From: Streptomyces massasporeus
GTDB taxonomy: Bacteria > Actinomycetota > Actinomycetes > Streptomycetales > Streptomycetaceae
Direction of reading: 5' to 3'
DNA length: 64,000 nucleotides
Assembly: GCF_014648995.1 (NCBI RefSeq)
Contig: NZ_BMSE01000015.1
Span: forward strand, 62,001 to 126,000
Positions 53,871 through 62,251 of this stretch are shown piece by piece. Position 1 is the first letter of the stretch. Each line of letters begins with the position of its first letter. The notes below the pieces were generated by a model. The model did no database searches, was not told the origin of the DNA, and saw nothing but the letters and a program-made list of their open reading frames with translations. The translations under genes were made by a program, and so were the position numbers.

Positions 53871-54646
53871 TGAGGGCAACGCGTATGCAGCCGGAGTCCG
53901 GCTGGCTCGGCGACGTGCTCGGGCTGGTCGTGATGGACATGCGGCAGTTCTTCGACAACCGTCTGTTCGCGGTGTCGACGCTGCTGACGTCGGTGTCGAT
54001 GGTGCTGGCCTTCGGGGCGGCGACCGACCAGATGGTGAGCCCGGCGCCGACGGCCGCCAACTACTTCGGCTTCGTCTTCCCCGGCATCATCGGCGCCGGC
54101 ATCATGTTCAGCTGCACCTACACCGTCGGCTACACGGTCATCATCGACCGCAACCGCCGCACGATCGAGGACCTGATCCTCTCGCCCCTGTCGTACTCCG
54201 GGTTCCTGCTCGCCCGGATCGTCGGGGTCGTGCTCAAGTGCCTGTTCCAGTTCGTGCTGGTGCTCCTGCTCGGCGTCGGGGTCTTCGACGCCCGGATCGA
54301 GTCGGTGCCGCTGTTCGTCCTGGGCTTCTTCACCGCGTGCACGGCCTTCGCCGGACTCGGGATCCTCATCGCGACGTACACCAACGAGATCTCGTTCCCG
54401 GCCGTCGTGAACATCATCGTCATCCCGCTCATGTACTTCGCCGGGATCTTCTTCCCCCTCGAAAACCTCGGGACGCTCGGCGACGTCTTCGCCAGGCTCC
54501 CCCTCTCCGTGCACGTCGACATCTTCCGCGCCGCCACCTCACCCGACGTCTCGGCCACCGGAGCATCGGTGCTGGCGGTGGCCTACTCGTTCCTGGCTCT
54601 CGGCATCGCCGCCTGGGCCTTCCGCAGGAGGATCGGCCATGGCTGA
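53870..54646 (+). CDS. ABC-2-type exporter permease
   Basis: This 258-residue protein has six predicted membrane helices and the family signature around AFAGLGILIATYTNEISF, PLMYFAGIFFPLENL. With the ATPase overlapping its end it forms an exporter of the DrrAB type, probably moving the finished or protected product out of the cell. The start ATG shares its first base with the TGA of nitrilase 3. Confidence 0.9.
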   Translation: MRATRMQPESGWLGDVLGLVVMDMRQFFDNRLFAVSTLLTSVSMVLAFGAATDQMVSPAPTAANYFGFVFPGIIGAGIMFSCTYTVGYTVIIDRNRRTIEDLILSPLSYSGFLLARIVGVVLKCLFQFVLVLLLGVGVFDARIESVPLFVLGFFTACTAFAGLGILIATYTNEISFPAVVNIIVIPLMYFAGIFFPLENLGTLGDVFARLPLSVHVDIFRAATSPDVSATGASVLAVAYSFLALGIAAWAFRRRIGHG

Positions 54647-55613
54647 CACCACGAGCACCGCAGCGCCGGTCCTGTCGGTCTCCCGGCTCGACCACCGCGT
54701 GAGCCCCGACTTCGCCCTGCGCTCCCTCACCTTCTCGGTGAACGCCGGCGAGGGCGTGGCCATCATCGGCACCAACGGCGCCGGCAAGACCACGCTGATC
54801 CGGCTCGTCGCCGGGCTGCTGCGCCCGTCGGGCGGCGAGGTGCGCATCTGCGGCACCCCGCCCCGCCGCTGGGGGCAGATCGGCCGCCACATCGGCTACG
54901 TCCAGCAGGCCAAAGACCTCCCGGACGGCGTCAGCGTGGAGACGTACGTCAAGCACCAGCTCAAGCTCCGACGGGCCGACCCCGGCCGGTACGAGGAGCT
55001 CATCGCCCTGGCCGACCTGGAGCAGTACCGCCACCAGTACGTGCGCAGCCTCTCCGGCGGCAGCCAGCGCAAACTGCACGTCATCTGCGCCGTGGCGCAC
55101 CGCCCCGACCTGCTGATCCTCGACGAGCCGACCACGGGCCTGGACCCGACGGCACGCGAGACGCTGCTGGAGCTGCTGGGGAGCCTGAAGAAGGACGGCG
55201 TCGGCGTGCTGTTCGCCAGCCATCACCGCGACGAACTTATCGCGCTGGCCGACTCGGTCGTGGTGCTCCACCAGGGCCGCCAGATCAAGGACGCCTCGCT
55301 CGACGCCGTCACCCGGTGGGGCGAGCGCTCCAGCCTGATCCTGGAGGCCTTCACCGAATCCCACCTCGAGCGGCTCCAGGACTGGGCCGGGCAGGAGGCG
55401 CGGGCCGGCGGCCCGGTCCGGTCCGTCCGCACCGCCGACCAGGGCGTGCGGCTGGACCTGTCCGACGGTGACCACCAAGGCACTCTGGCCGAGGTGGTCG
55501 CCCGGGCCCACTCCGCCGGCCTCGCCCTGCGCTCCGCGTCCTACTTCCAGCCCACTCTGGCGGACGTCGTCCGTTCCATCGTCGACCAAGTCGAACCGGA
55601 GGACATCGCATGA
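54639..55613 (+). CDS. ABC exporter ATP-binding subunit (DrrA-like)
   Basis: This 324-residue ATPase has Walker A GTNGAGKTTL, the signature SGGSQRKLHVI, Walker B LLILDEPTTGLD and the switch His in FASHHRDEL. The C-terminal ~90 residues are the regulatory extension common in DrrA-like subunits. It pairs with the permease, which it overlaps by eight bases. Together with AlkD- and UvrA-type proteins it makes a self-protection set. Confidence 0.92.
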   Translation: MADTTSTAAPVLSVSRLDHRVSPDFALRSLTFSVNAGEGVAIIGTNGAGKTTLIRLVAGLLRPSGGEVRICGTPPRRWGQIGRHIGYVQQAKDLPDGVSVETYVKHQLKLRRADPGRYEELIALADLEQYRHQYVRSLSGGSQRKLHVICAVAHRPDLLILDEPTTGLDPTARETLLELLGSLKKDGVGVLFASHHRDELIALADSVVVLHQGRQIKDASLDAVTRWGERSSLILEAFTESHLERLQDWAGQEARAGGPVRSVRTADQGVRLDLSDGDHQGTLAEVVARAHSAGLALRSASYFQPTLADVVRSIVDQVEPEDIA

Positions 55614-56992
55614 GCATCACCACCACGACCACGAGCATGCCGTTCTGGAAGGAGTACCCGGAGCGCGACAGCGAGTGGGTGCGGCAGTACCCCACCAAGC
55701 ACGTGCCGGTGAACGAGGAGGAGGTGTTCACGCGCAAGCCCATGGGCGTGTACGTCCACATCCCCTTCTGCAACCGGCTCTGCTTCAGCTGCCCGTACAT
55801 CAAGCACCAGACCGACCGGGACCTGACCCGCACCTATCTGGACGCGCTGAAGACGGAGATCACCAACTACGCCGAACGGCCCTACATCCAGGACCACGTC
55901 ATCACCCTCGGCTACATCGGCGGCGGCACCCCGACCGCGCTCACCGCCCCCCAGCTCGACGATCTGCTGGGCCACATGTTCAGCAGCTTCGACGTCGAGG
56001 AGGGCGCGGACTTCTCCATCGAGACCACCCCGGTCGACATCAGCGAGCGCAAGGCCACCGTCCTGCTGGAACGCGGCATACGGCGCATCAGCCTCGGGGT
56101 GCAGACCTTCGTCCCGGAGGAACTGAAGAACATCGGCCGCCCCAACGACCCGGAGATGCTCAAGGAGAGCATCCGGCTGCTGCGCCGGTGCGGATTCGAG
56201 AACATCAACATCGACCTGATGCACGGCATCAACGGGCAGACGATGGAGAGCTGGGAGCACAGCCTCGACGTCGCCATCGAACTCGGGGTCACCTGCATCT
56301 CGTTCTACACGTACATGGAGTTCGCGCAGATCTCCACCAAGCGCAGGAAGCTGCCGCCGGTCCCGGAGAAAGCCGTGGTCGACGACATGTTCCTGTTCGC
56401 CGCCGAGAAGCTCTCCAAGAACGGCTTCCTGGGCTACTACGGCGACTGCTTCGCCAAGCCCGGCTTCCAGCCGAAGTACGGCGAGACGTCGTGGAGCGAG
56501 GACATCCCCATCATCCCCCTCGGCCCCACCGCCACCGGGCACCTGCGCGACCACTGGTACTTCAACGAACCCGACATCGGCCGCTACATCCAGACGGTGA
56601 TGGAGGGCCGGCTGCCGATCTCCATGGGCAAGCACATCACGAAGTCGGAGTCGATCCGGCGGTCGATGGTGCTGGGCGTCAAGGCCGGACGGGTCAACCG
56701 GGAGCGTTTCCGCCGGATCCACGGCGTCGACTTCATGGAGATGTTCCGCACCGAGATCGACGACCTGATCGAGAAGGAACTCATCACCGCCGACGAGAAC
56801 GGCATCGAGGTGACCGGCCCCAAGGGCTGGTACTACCTGGACAACATCTCCAAGGCGTTCTACTCGCCGGAGTTCCGGCGCTACCCGCAGCACCTGGGAG
56901 CGGACATCTCCAACTTCATCTCCAGCCGGCCGATCCCCCTGCAGATCACCACGCGGCCCAAGGACGAGGAGGCCGGCTGTGACCACCACTGA
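55610..56992 (+). CDS. HemN-like radical SAM enzyme (candidate cyclopropane-forming partner)
   Basis: This 460-residue radical SAM protein of the HemN/CPO-like class has cluster cysteines 54, 58 and 61 (PFCNRLCFSC) and the SAM-binding YIGGGTPTAL. A HemN-type C-terminal domain (VNRERFRRIHGVDFMEMF) follows. HemN-like enzymes bind two SAM molecules and can make methyl or methylene radicals. In CC-1065 the HemN-like C10P forms a methylene-SAM adduct used by the methyltransferase C10Q to make cyclopropane. Here the methyltransferase gene overlaps by 14 bases. Coproporphyrinogen oxidation is unlikely in this context. Confidence 0.88.
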   Translation: MSITTTTTSMPFWKEYPERDSEWVRQYPTKHVPVNEEEVFTRKPMGVYVHIPFCNRLCFSCPYIKHQTDRDLTRTYLDALKTEITNYAERPYIQDHVITLGYIGGGTPTALTAPQLDDLLGHMFSSFDVEEGADFSIETTPVDISERKATVLLERGIRRISLGVQTFVPEELKNIGRPNDPEMLKESIRLLRRCGFENINIDLMHGINGQTMESWEHSLDVAIELGVTCISFYTYMEFAQISTKRRKLPPVPEKAVVDDMFLFAAEKLSKNGFLGYYGDCFAKPGFQPKYGETSWSEDIPIIPLGPTATGHLRDHWYFNEPDIGRYIQTVMEGRLPISMGKHITKSESIRRSMVLGVKAGRVNRERFRRIHGVDFMEMFRTEIDDLIEKELITADENGIEVTGPKGWYYLDNISKAFYSPEFRRYPQHLGADISNFISSRPIPLQITTRPKDEEAGCDHH

Positions 56993-57686
56993 GGCCCGAC
57001 TGCTGAACCTGACCGACCGAGTGCCGCAGGCGTCCCCGCACGACGACATCGACAAGGTCCGCTTCTACGACCTCGGTATGCGCCGCTCCGCGCTGATGGC
57101 GTACAAGCGGCCGAGCGACCGCATCCTGGCCCACGTCCGCGACGGGATGACCGACCTCGTCGAAGTCGGCTTCAACACCGGCCTGCTGTCCCTCCACGTG
57201 GCCGGCAAACTGCCGGACCTGGCCGTGTCCGGAGTGGAGGAGAACCAGAACCTGGTCGACGTCGCCGAGGACAACCTGACGCTGGCCGTCTGGGCCAACA
57301 GCGCCGGCGACGTGGAGTTCGAGATGGCCAAGCTGAACCGGCTGCCCTTCCCGGACGACTCCGCCGACATCGTGTTCTCGTTCTCCTCGCTGCACCGCTG
57401 GCGCCGACCGGTCGAGACGCTGAAGGAGTGCGCCCGGATCTGCAAGCCCGACGGTGTCGTGATCATCGAGGACATGAACCGGCACGCCGAGGAGGGGCAC
57501 ATCACCTTCATCCTGCAGTTCGTGAAGGAGGGCGGCGACGAGTTCATGCGCTCGCTGCAGGCCGCCTACACCCGGGACGAGGCGGCCGAGCTGCTCAAGG
57601 AGGCCGGCCTGACGGACTGGCAGGTCGTCGAGGAGGACCTCGGCCTGGTGATCTCCTCGCGTCCCCTCGAAGCGGTGAGCACCTGA
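56979..57686 (+). CDS. SAM methyltransferase-fold protein, candidate partner of the HemN-like enzyme
   Basis: This 235-residue Rossmann methyltransferase has an unusual SAM motif, VEVGFNTGLLSL (GFNTG in place of GxGxG). The rest is normal (NRLPFPDDSADIVFSFSSLH, CKPDGVVIIEDM). By position and pairing it corresponds to C10Q of CC-1065, which closes the cyclopropane from a radical-SAM-made SAM adduct instead of transferring a plain methyl. GTG at 56979 has a GAGGAGG site. An ordinary methyltransferase is the alternative. Confidence 0.82.
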   Translation: MTTTEARLLNLTDRVPQASPHDDIDKVRFYDLGMRRSALMAYKRPSDRILAHVRDGMTDLVEVGFNTGLLSLHVAGKLPDLAVSGVEENQNLVDVAEDNLTLAVWANSAGDVEFEMAKLNRLPFPDDSADIVFSFSSLHRWRRPVETLKECARICKPDGVVIIEDMNRHAEEGHITFILQFVKEGGDEFMRSLQAAYTRDEAAELLKEAGLTDWQVVEEDLGLVISSRPLEAVST

Positions 57687-58519
57687 TGCCCGGGACGAAG
57701 ATCGCCGTCGTCCAGATGGAGTCGAAGCTCGGCAAGCCGACGCAGAACCTGCGCCGCGCCGAGCACTACATCGGTGAGGCCGTCGCGCAGGGAGCGGACC
57801 TGATCTGCCTGCCCGAGGCGTTCTCCACCTCCGGCAACATCCTGGAGGTCGCGGACGTGTCGGTGACCGTACCGGGGCCGGAGACCGACTTCCTGCGCGA
57901 GCAGGCCAAGCAGGCCGGCGTGCACATCGTGGCCGGCCTGCTGGAGCGCGGCGGCGACGGCAAGTACTACAGCACATCGGTGCTGTGCGGCCCCGAGGGA
58001 ACCCTGCTCGGCCACTACCGGCGCGTGCACTGCCACGAACTGGAGGCCCGCTACCTCAGCGGAGGGTCCGAGTACCCCGTCTTCGACGTCGAGTTCGGGC
58101 GGATCGGCCTGATGCAGGGCTACGACATCAACTTCCCGGAGGTCGCGCGGGAGTACTGCCGCCGCGGGGTCGACATCATCGTGTGCTCCGCGCTGGTACC
58201 CGAGATGTTCGCCTACGTGGCGAACATGCGCCTGCCGGTCAGGGCCGTGGACGCCGAGTGCATCGTCGCGTTCGCGTCCGGCATCGGCACCAACCTGTAC
58301 GCCGGATTCGGCTACATGGGGCGCAGCCAGGTCCTGGCGGACCCGCTGTTCCTGGAGGCCGAACGCTTCGACTTCGTCGACGGCGACGAACGGATGGTGG
58401 ACCTCGGCAAGGAGCCCGGCGTCGGCGTCGTCGAGGTCGACCTGGACCGTATGCGCCGCTACCGCACCAAAGCCACCCTGAGCGGCGACCTGCAGCCGGT
58501 GACGTACTGGCAGTCCTGA
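57686..58519 (+). CDS. Nitrilase-fold protein 4, catalytic Cys and Lys replaced
   Basis: This is a 277-residue nitrilase-fold protein. Glu44 is kept (CLPEAF), but Lys is Arg113 (HYRRVHC) and Cys is Gly145 (LMQGYDINFPE). The fold-defining regions (ADLICLPEAF, GRIGLMQGYDINFPEVA, ASGIGTNLYAGFG) are intact, so it looks like a maintained pseudo-enzyme. It overlaps the preceding methyltransferase stop (TGATG) and is 15 bases from the cobalamin-type radical SAM gene. Confidence 0.8.
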   Translation: MPGTKIAVVQMESKLGKPTQNLRRAEHYIGEAVAQGADLICLPEAFSTSGNILEVADVSVTVPGPETDFLREQAKQAGVHIVAGLLERGGDGKYYSTSVLCGPEGTLLGHYRRVHCHELEARYLSGGSEYPVFDVEFGRIGLMQGYDINFPEVAREYCRRGVDIIVCSALVPEMFAYVANMRLPVRAVDAECIVAFASGIGTNLYAGFGYMGRSQVLADPLFLEAERFDFVDGDERMVDLGKEPGVGVVEVDLDRMRRYRTKATLSGDLQPVTYWQS

Positions 58520-58534
58520 CGAGAGTGAAGGCCC

Positions 58535-60034
58535 ATGCGCGTACTGCTCATCTCCACCAACAAGATCCGGGTACCGCGGCCGGCGCTGCCCATCGGCATG
58601 GCCTACATCAGCGCCGCGCTCAAGCACGCCGGACACCAGGTCGACGTCCTCGACCTGCTCTGGGAGTCCCGGGAGCTCAAGGCGGTCCGGGAGAAGCTGA
58701 CCACCGGGACCTACGACGTGGTCGGCATCGCCGTGCGCAACCTGGACAACCTGACGTTCATCGACCCCGTCTTCTTCGGCCCCATGACCGAGAAGATCGT
58801 CCAGTGCGTGCGCAAGTACACCAGCGCCACCGTCGTCCTCGGCGGCTCCGGCTTCTCGGTCGAGCCGCTGTCGTTCTTCGAGTACGCCCAGCCGGACTAC
58901 GGCATCGCGGGTGAGGGCGAGGCCGGCATCGTCCAACTGCTGGACTACCTGGAGTCCGGCGGGCGGCGGGAGTCGATATCGGGGCTCTGCTACCTCGACG
59001 ACAACGGCAAGTTCTGCCAGAACCAGTCGAGTCAGGCGTTCGACCTGGGCGCGCTCGAACCCGACCGGTCCGTGTACGACCCCCGGTACTTCGAGGAAGG
59101 CGTCTCGGCGGCCTCCGACCTCACCCGCGACCACCAGCCGGCCATCGAGACCCTGCAGACCAAACGGGGCTGCAAGCTGTTCTGCTCCTACTGCATCATC
59201 CGCAAGACCGAGGGCAAGGGCGACCGGTTCAAGGACCCGGCCGAGGTCGTCGCCGAGATCCAGCGGGCGATGGCGGAGAACCCGGCCGTGCGGGAGTTCG
59301 AGATCGTCGACGCGACCTTCAACTACCCGATGGAGTACGCGGCCGAGGTGTGCGAGGAGATGATCCGCGCCAAGCTCGACGTGCCCTGGTACTGCCAGCT
59401 GACACCCAACGCGATCACACCGGAGTTCGTGAAGCTGCTGCACGCGGCCGGCTGCATCCGGGTGGACCTCGGCACCGACGCCCTCACCGACGAGGCCCTG
59501 GCGGACCTGATGAAGGGCTTCGACATGGCCCGCGTCCTCGAGATCGACCGCCTCTTCACGGCCAGCCCGATCGAGCACACCCACTGCGTCTTCCTCGGCG
59601 GCCCGGGGGAGACCCCGCAGGCACTGAGGGAGTCGATCCGCTTCACCGAGCGGTTCCTGAACCCGGCCCAGATCTACGCCAACCTCGGCATCCGGATCCT
59701 CAGCGGCACCAAGCTGCAGCGTCAGGCCGTCAAGGCGGGCATCCTGCGGGAGGGCCAGGGCACGTTCGTCCCCGCTTTCTACGTGGAGCCGGCGATCCTC
59801 GCCGACCGGGACACGCTCGACTTCGTCCGCGACGCCTACCTGAGCCACAAGAACTGGTACCTGTGGTGGGGCCTGGGCGGGCAGAACCTGACGGACCGTT
59901 CGACGGAAACCGTTCAGGCCGTGGCCGACATGCACCAGGAATACGAGTACGTCATGCAAGGCAAGCCCCGGCTGGAACGCGCACCGAAGCCGGTGACCGC
60001 CCAGCCGCTCAAACTCACGATCGGCACCAAGTGA
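58535..60034 (+). CDS. B12-binding-domain radical SAM enzyme
   Basis: This 499-residue protein begins with a cobalamin-binding-type domain (about 1-150: MRVLLISTNK, LPIGMAYISAALKHAG, IAGEGE). A radical SAM core with cysteines 213, 217 and 220 (GCKLFCSYC) follows. The DxHxxG B12 motif is not visible, as in many of this class. Members methylate unactivated carbons or rearrange rings. In this pathway it might add a C-methyl or form a ring bond. The start ATG has a GTGAAGG site, 15 bases after the preceding stop. Confidence 0.87.
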   Translation: MRVLLISTNKIRVPRPALPIGMAYISAALKHAGHQVDVLDLLWESRELKAVREKLTTGTYDVVGIAVRNLDNLTFIDPVFFGPMTEKIVQCVRKYTSATVVLGGSGFSVEPLSFFEYAQPDYGIAGEGEAGIVQLLDYLESGGRRESISGLCYLDDNGKFCQNQSSQAFDLGALEPDRSVYDPRYFEEGVSAASDLTRDHQPAIETLQTKRGCKLFCSYCIIRKTEGKGDRFKDPAEVVAEIQRAMAENPAVREFEIVDATFNYPMEYAAEVCEEMIRAKLDVPWYCQLTPNAITPEFVKLLHAAGCIRVDLGTDALTDEALADLMKGFDMARVLEIDRLFTASPIEHTHCVFLGGPGETPQALRESIRFTERFLNPAQIYANLGIRILSGTKLQRQAVKAGILREGQGTFVPAFYVEPAILADRDTLDFVRDAYLSHKNWYLWWGLGGQNLTDRSTETVQAVADMHQEYEYVMQGKPRLERAPKPVTAQPLKLTIGTK

Positions 60035-60783
60035 TCAATGTTCCAACCGCCGCGCACGAACTGTCGAAGACACTCGAGGCCAGGGCCGACCCGGACTTCG
60101 CGGTGCGTATGCAGCGCTACTTCCCGCACGAGATCCGGGCCCTCGGGGTCGGCAACGCCGCGGTCGCCGAGATCGCCACCGACTACTTCCGTGACCGGCG
60201 CGACACTCCCGCGGCGACACGGCTGCTCCTCGCGGAGGAATTGTTGGCGCGCGCCGAGTACCACGAGGAGGTGCTCCTGGGCTTCGCGGTCCTGCACAAG
60301 GTCGCCAGGACCGGACTCGGCGAGGAGTTGCTGGACCGCTGCCGGCACTGGCTGGAGACGTACGTGTCCAACTGGGCGCAGTGCGACGACATGTGCCTGA
60401 AACTGCTGTATCCGTTCTTCCTCGGGCACCTGGAGCTGATCCCGCGGACCCGGAGCTGGGCCGAGTCCGCCTCCCCGTGGGCCAGACGCGCCGCGAACGT
60501 GGCCGTCGTGAAGTTCGTCCGGCGCAAGGTGGGCCGGACGGTCTTCGAGCTGCCGCTGTCGCACGTCCTCGACAACTGCGTCCGGCTGATGCACGACGAC
60601 GACGCCTATGTGCAGAAGGGCTCGGGCTGGCTGCTCAAGGTCACCGCCGAGGTCCATCCGGACGAGGTGGCCGAGTTCCTGCGCACCTGGCACACCGAGA
60701 TGCCCCGCGACACGTTCCGGTACGCGGTGGAGAAGATGGACCCGCGGCTGCGCCGGTCCTTGATGGCACTGGGACAGGGGTGA
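60031..60783 (+). CDS. AlkD-type DNA glycosylase (alkylated-DNA repair, self-resistance)
   Basis: This 250-residue helical ALK/HEAT-repeat protein has the signature VSNWAQCDDMCLKLL around residues 112-126, which includes the Asp that stabilises the excised base in AlkD. AlkD homologues YtkR2 (yatakemycin) and its CC-1065 counterpart excise bulky adenine adducts formed by their cyclopropane drugs, giving self-resistance. Its presence inside the biosynthetic operon strongly suggests a DNA-alkylating product. The start is GTG overlapping the preceding stop (GTGA). Confidence 0.88.
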   Translation: MINVPTAAHELSKTLEARADPDFAVRMQRYFPHEIRALGVGNAAVAEIATDYFRDRRDTPAATRLLLAEELLARAEYHEEVLLGFAVLHKVARTGLGEELLDRCRHWLETYVSNWAQCDDMCLKLLYPFFLGHLELIPRTRSWAESASPWARRAANVAVVKFVRRKVGRTVFELPLSHVLDNCVRLMHDDDAYVQKGSGWLLKVTAEVHPDEVAEFLRTWHTEMPRDTFRYAVEKMDPRLRRSLMALGQG

Positions 60784-60787
60784 CGCG

Positions 60788-61825
60788 ATGAACGACACCG
60801 GCCGCTACGCCCACCGGCGGGGCATCCACTGCGAGTCGGCCTGCCAATGCGCCGTCCTCGCGGCCGGCGGCTACGACGTCGACGAGGAGATCGTGTTCGG
60901 GCTGGACGGAGGCTTCGGCTTCTCGTTCTTCCCGGCGAACGGCAACGCGCCGGACATCGTCGTCGGCAAGCAGGCGATCATGCCGCTCCGGGCGGCACGG
61001 CTGATGGGCGTCGAGGTCGCCGCGCACACGCCGAAGTCCGGTGACGGCCTGGCCAAGCTGCTCGCATCCGCCCCGGCCGTCATGACCCGGGTGGACCTCG
61101 GCCTGCTTCCGTACTGGGGTCTGGAGGGCCGCACCTCCTTCGGCGGGTACTTCGTCAACGTGGTCCGCCCGCTCGGCGCCGACACCTTCGAGGTGTCGGA
61201 TCCGGCGTTCGACGAACCCGTCACCGTGAGCGCGGCCGAGCTGCAGGCGGCCCGGTCCAGCCGCAACTCGCCGCCGCTGAACCCGGACTGGAAGGTGTAC
61301 GTCTTCGGCGCGCCGAGGCGAACTCCGCAACTGGACCGTGTCGGGCCGGTGGCCGTCCGCACCCTGTGCCGCGAGGTCCTCAAGCCGGGCAGCCGGAACC
61401 TCGGCATACCCGGGATGAAGCTGCTGGCCACGACGGCGGCATCCTGGCCGCAGTCCAAACACGGCGAGGTCGAGGACGTGGACCTGACCGGCCGCGTGGT
61501 GCGGACCGACGCGCTGGCGCGTCAACTGCTGCACCTGGGACGGCAGATCGAGTCCTTCGGCACCGGCGGCGGGCTGTTCCGCCCGATGATCGGCCGCTAC
61601 CTGACGAGGGTCGCCGACAGCACCGGCGACACCCGCTACGCCGACGCGGCCGGGCAGTTCCTCGACAGCGGCCGGCTCTGGTCGAACCTGGGGTCCGCGC
61701 TGCTGGCAGCGGGGGCCGCCACCGCGCGCGACGATCTCAAAACGCTGGTGGACGCCGTGGCGGACACGGCCCGGTCCGCGATGGACGTCGAGAAGCGGGC
61801 GCTGAGCGCGCTCACCACCCTGTAG
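60788..61825 (+). CDS. BtrH-like acyltransferase-family protein 3, active-site His missing
   Basis: This 345-residue paralogue of the BtrH-like proteins at 35951 and 40400 keeps Cys15 (IHCESACQCAV) and DEEIVFGLDGGFGFSFF. The catalytic His is replaced by Tyr121 (SFGGYFVNVV in place of ASHYIAV). It has the same helical C-terminal domain (GTGGGLFRPMIGRYL). It may be a non-catalytic partner or use a different mechanism. It starts four bases after the AlkD gene stop. Confidence 0.76.
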   Translation: MNDTGRYAHRRGIHCESACQCAVLAAGGYDVDEEIVFGLDGGFGFSFFPANGNAPDIVVGKQAIMPLRAARLMGVEVAAHTPKSGDGLAKLLASAPAVMTRVDLGLLPYWGLEGRTSFGGYFVNVVRPLGADTFEVSDPAFDEPVTVSAAELQAARSSRNSPPLNPDWKVYVFGAPRRTPQLDRVGPVAVRTLCREVLKPGSRNLGIPGMKLLATTAASWPQSKHGEVEDVDLTGRVVRTDALARQLLHLGRQIESFGTGGGLFRPMIGRYLTRVADSTGDTRYADAAGQFLDSGRLWSNLGSALLAAGAATARDDLKTLVDAVADTARSAMDVEKRALSALTTL

Positions 61826-61840
61826 ACGCGAGGTCGAGAC

Positions 61841-62236
61841 ATGCCCACCGAGGACGAGACCGTACTGCTCCAGGGTCCCCGACGCTGGAACGAGCACGCC
61901 CGCCGGCGCCGGGCGCAGGGCCCCTTCCGCCCCGACCTGCGCAAGGCGCGGCTGCACGGCGCCGACCTGCAGGGCGCCGAGCTCGCCGACGCGGACTTCA
62001 CCGACGCCGTGCTGACCGAGTCGTATCTGATGTCCGCGGACCTCAGGGGCGCGAATCTCGAAGGCGCCGATCTGTGCGAGGCGTACCTCATCCTGGCCGA
62101 GCTGAACGGCTGCCGCCTCGTGGGCGCGAACCTCGACGGCGCGGACCTCAGCGGTGCCGACCTGACCGGCGCGGTGCTCGACGCGGGCTTCCGGCGATCC
62201 ACCGTGATCTCGGACTACCTCACGATCTGGCCATAG
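61841..62236 (+). CDS. Pentapeptide-repeat protein (possible gyrase/DNA-mimic protection)
   Basis: This 131-residue protein has about twelve A(D/N)LxG-type pentapeptide repeats from residue 35 on (LHGADLQGAELADADFTDAV, LRGANLEGADLCEAY, LVGANLDGADLSGADLTGAV). These form a right-handed quadrilateral beta-helix shaped like DNA. Relatives Qnr, McbG and AlbG protect gyrase from topoisomerase poisons. In this cluster it could shield DNA or a DNA enzyme from the product, which is inference. ATG at 61841 with GAGGTCGAG upstream. Confidence 0.84.
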   Translation: MPTEDETVLLQGPRRWNEHARRRRAQGPFRPDLRKARLHGADLQGAELADADFTDAVLTESYLMSADLRGANLEGADLCEAYLILAELNGCRLVGANLDGADLSGADLTGAVLDAGFRRSTVISDYLTIWP

Positions 62237-62251
62237 CGAAAGGAGCTCCTC

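Noticed and set aside
55610-56992. Primary-metabolism coproporphyrinogen oxidase or HemW
   Set aside because: It is embedded in a biosynthetic operon and overlaps a methyltransferase gene, with no other heme genes nearby.
57566-59959. Long minus-strand open frame opposite nitrilase 4 and the B12-type radical SAM gene
   Set aside because: It is a mirror of high third-position GC in the plus-strand genes, has no recognisable domain and runs across several real genes.
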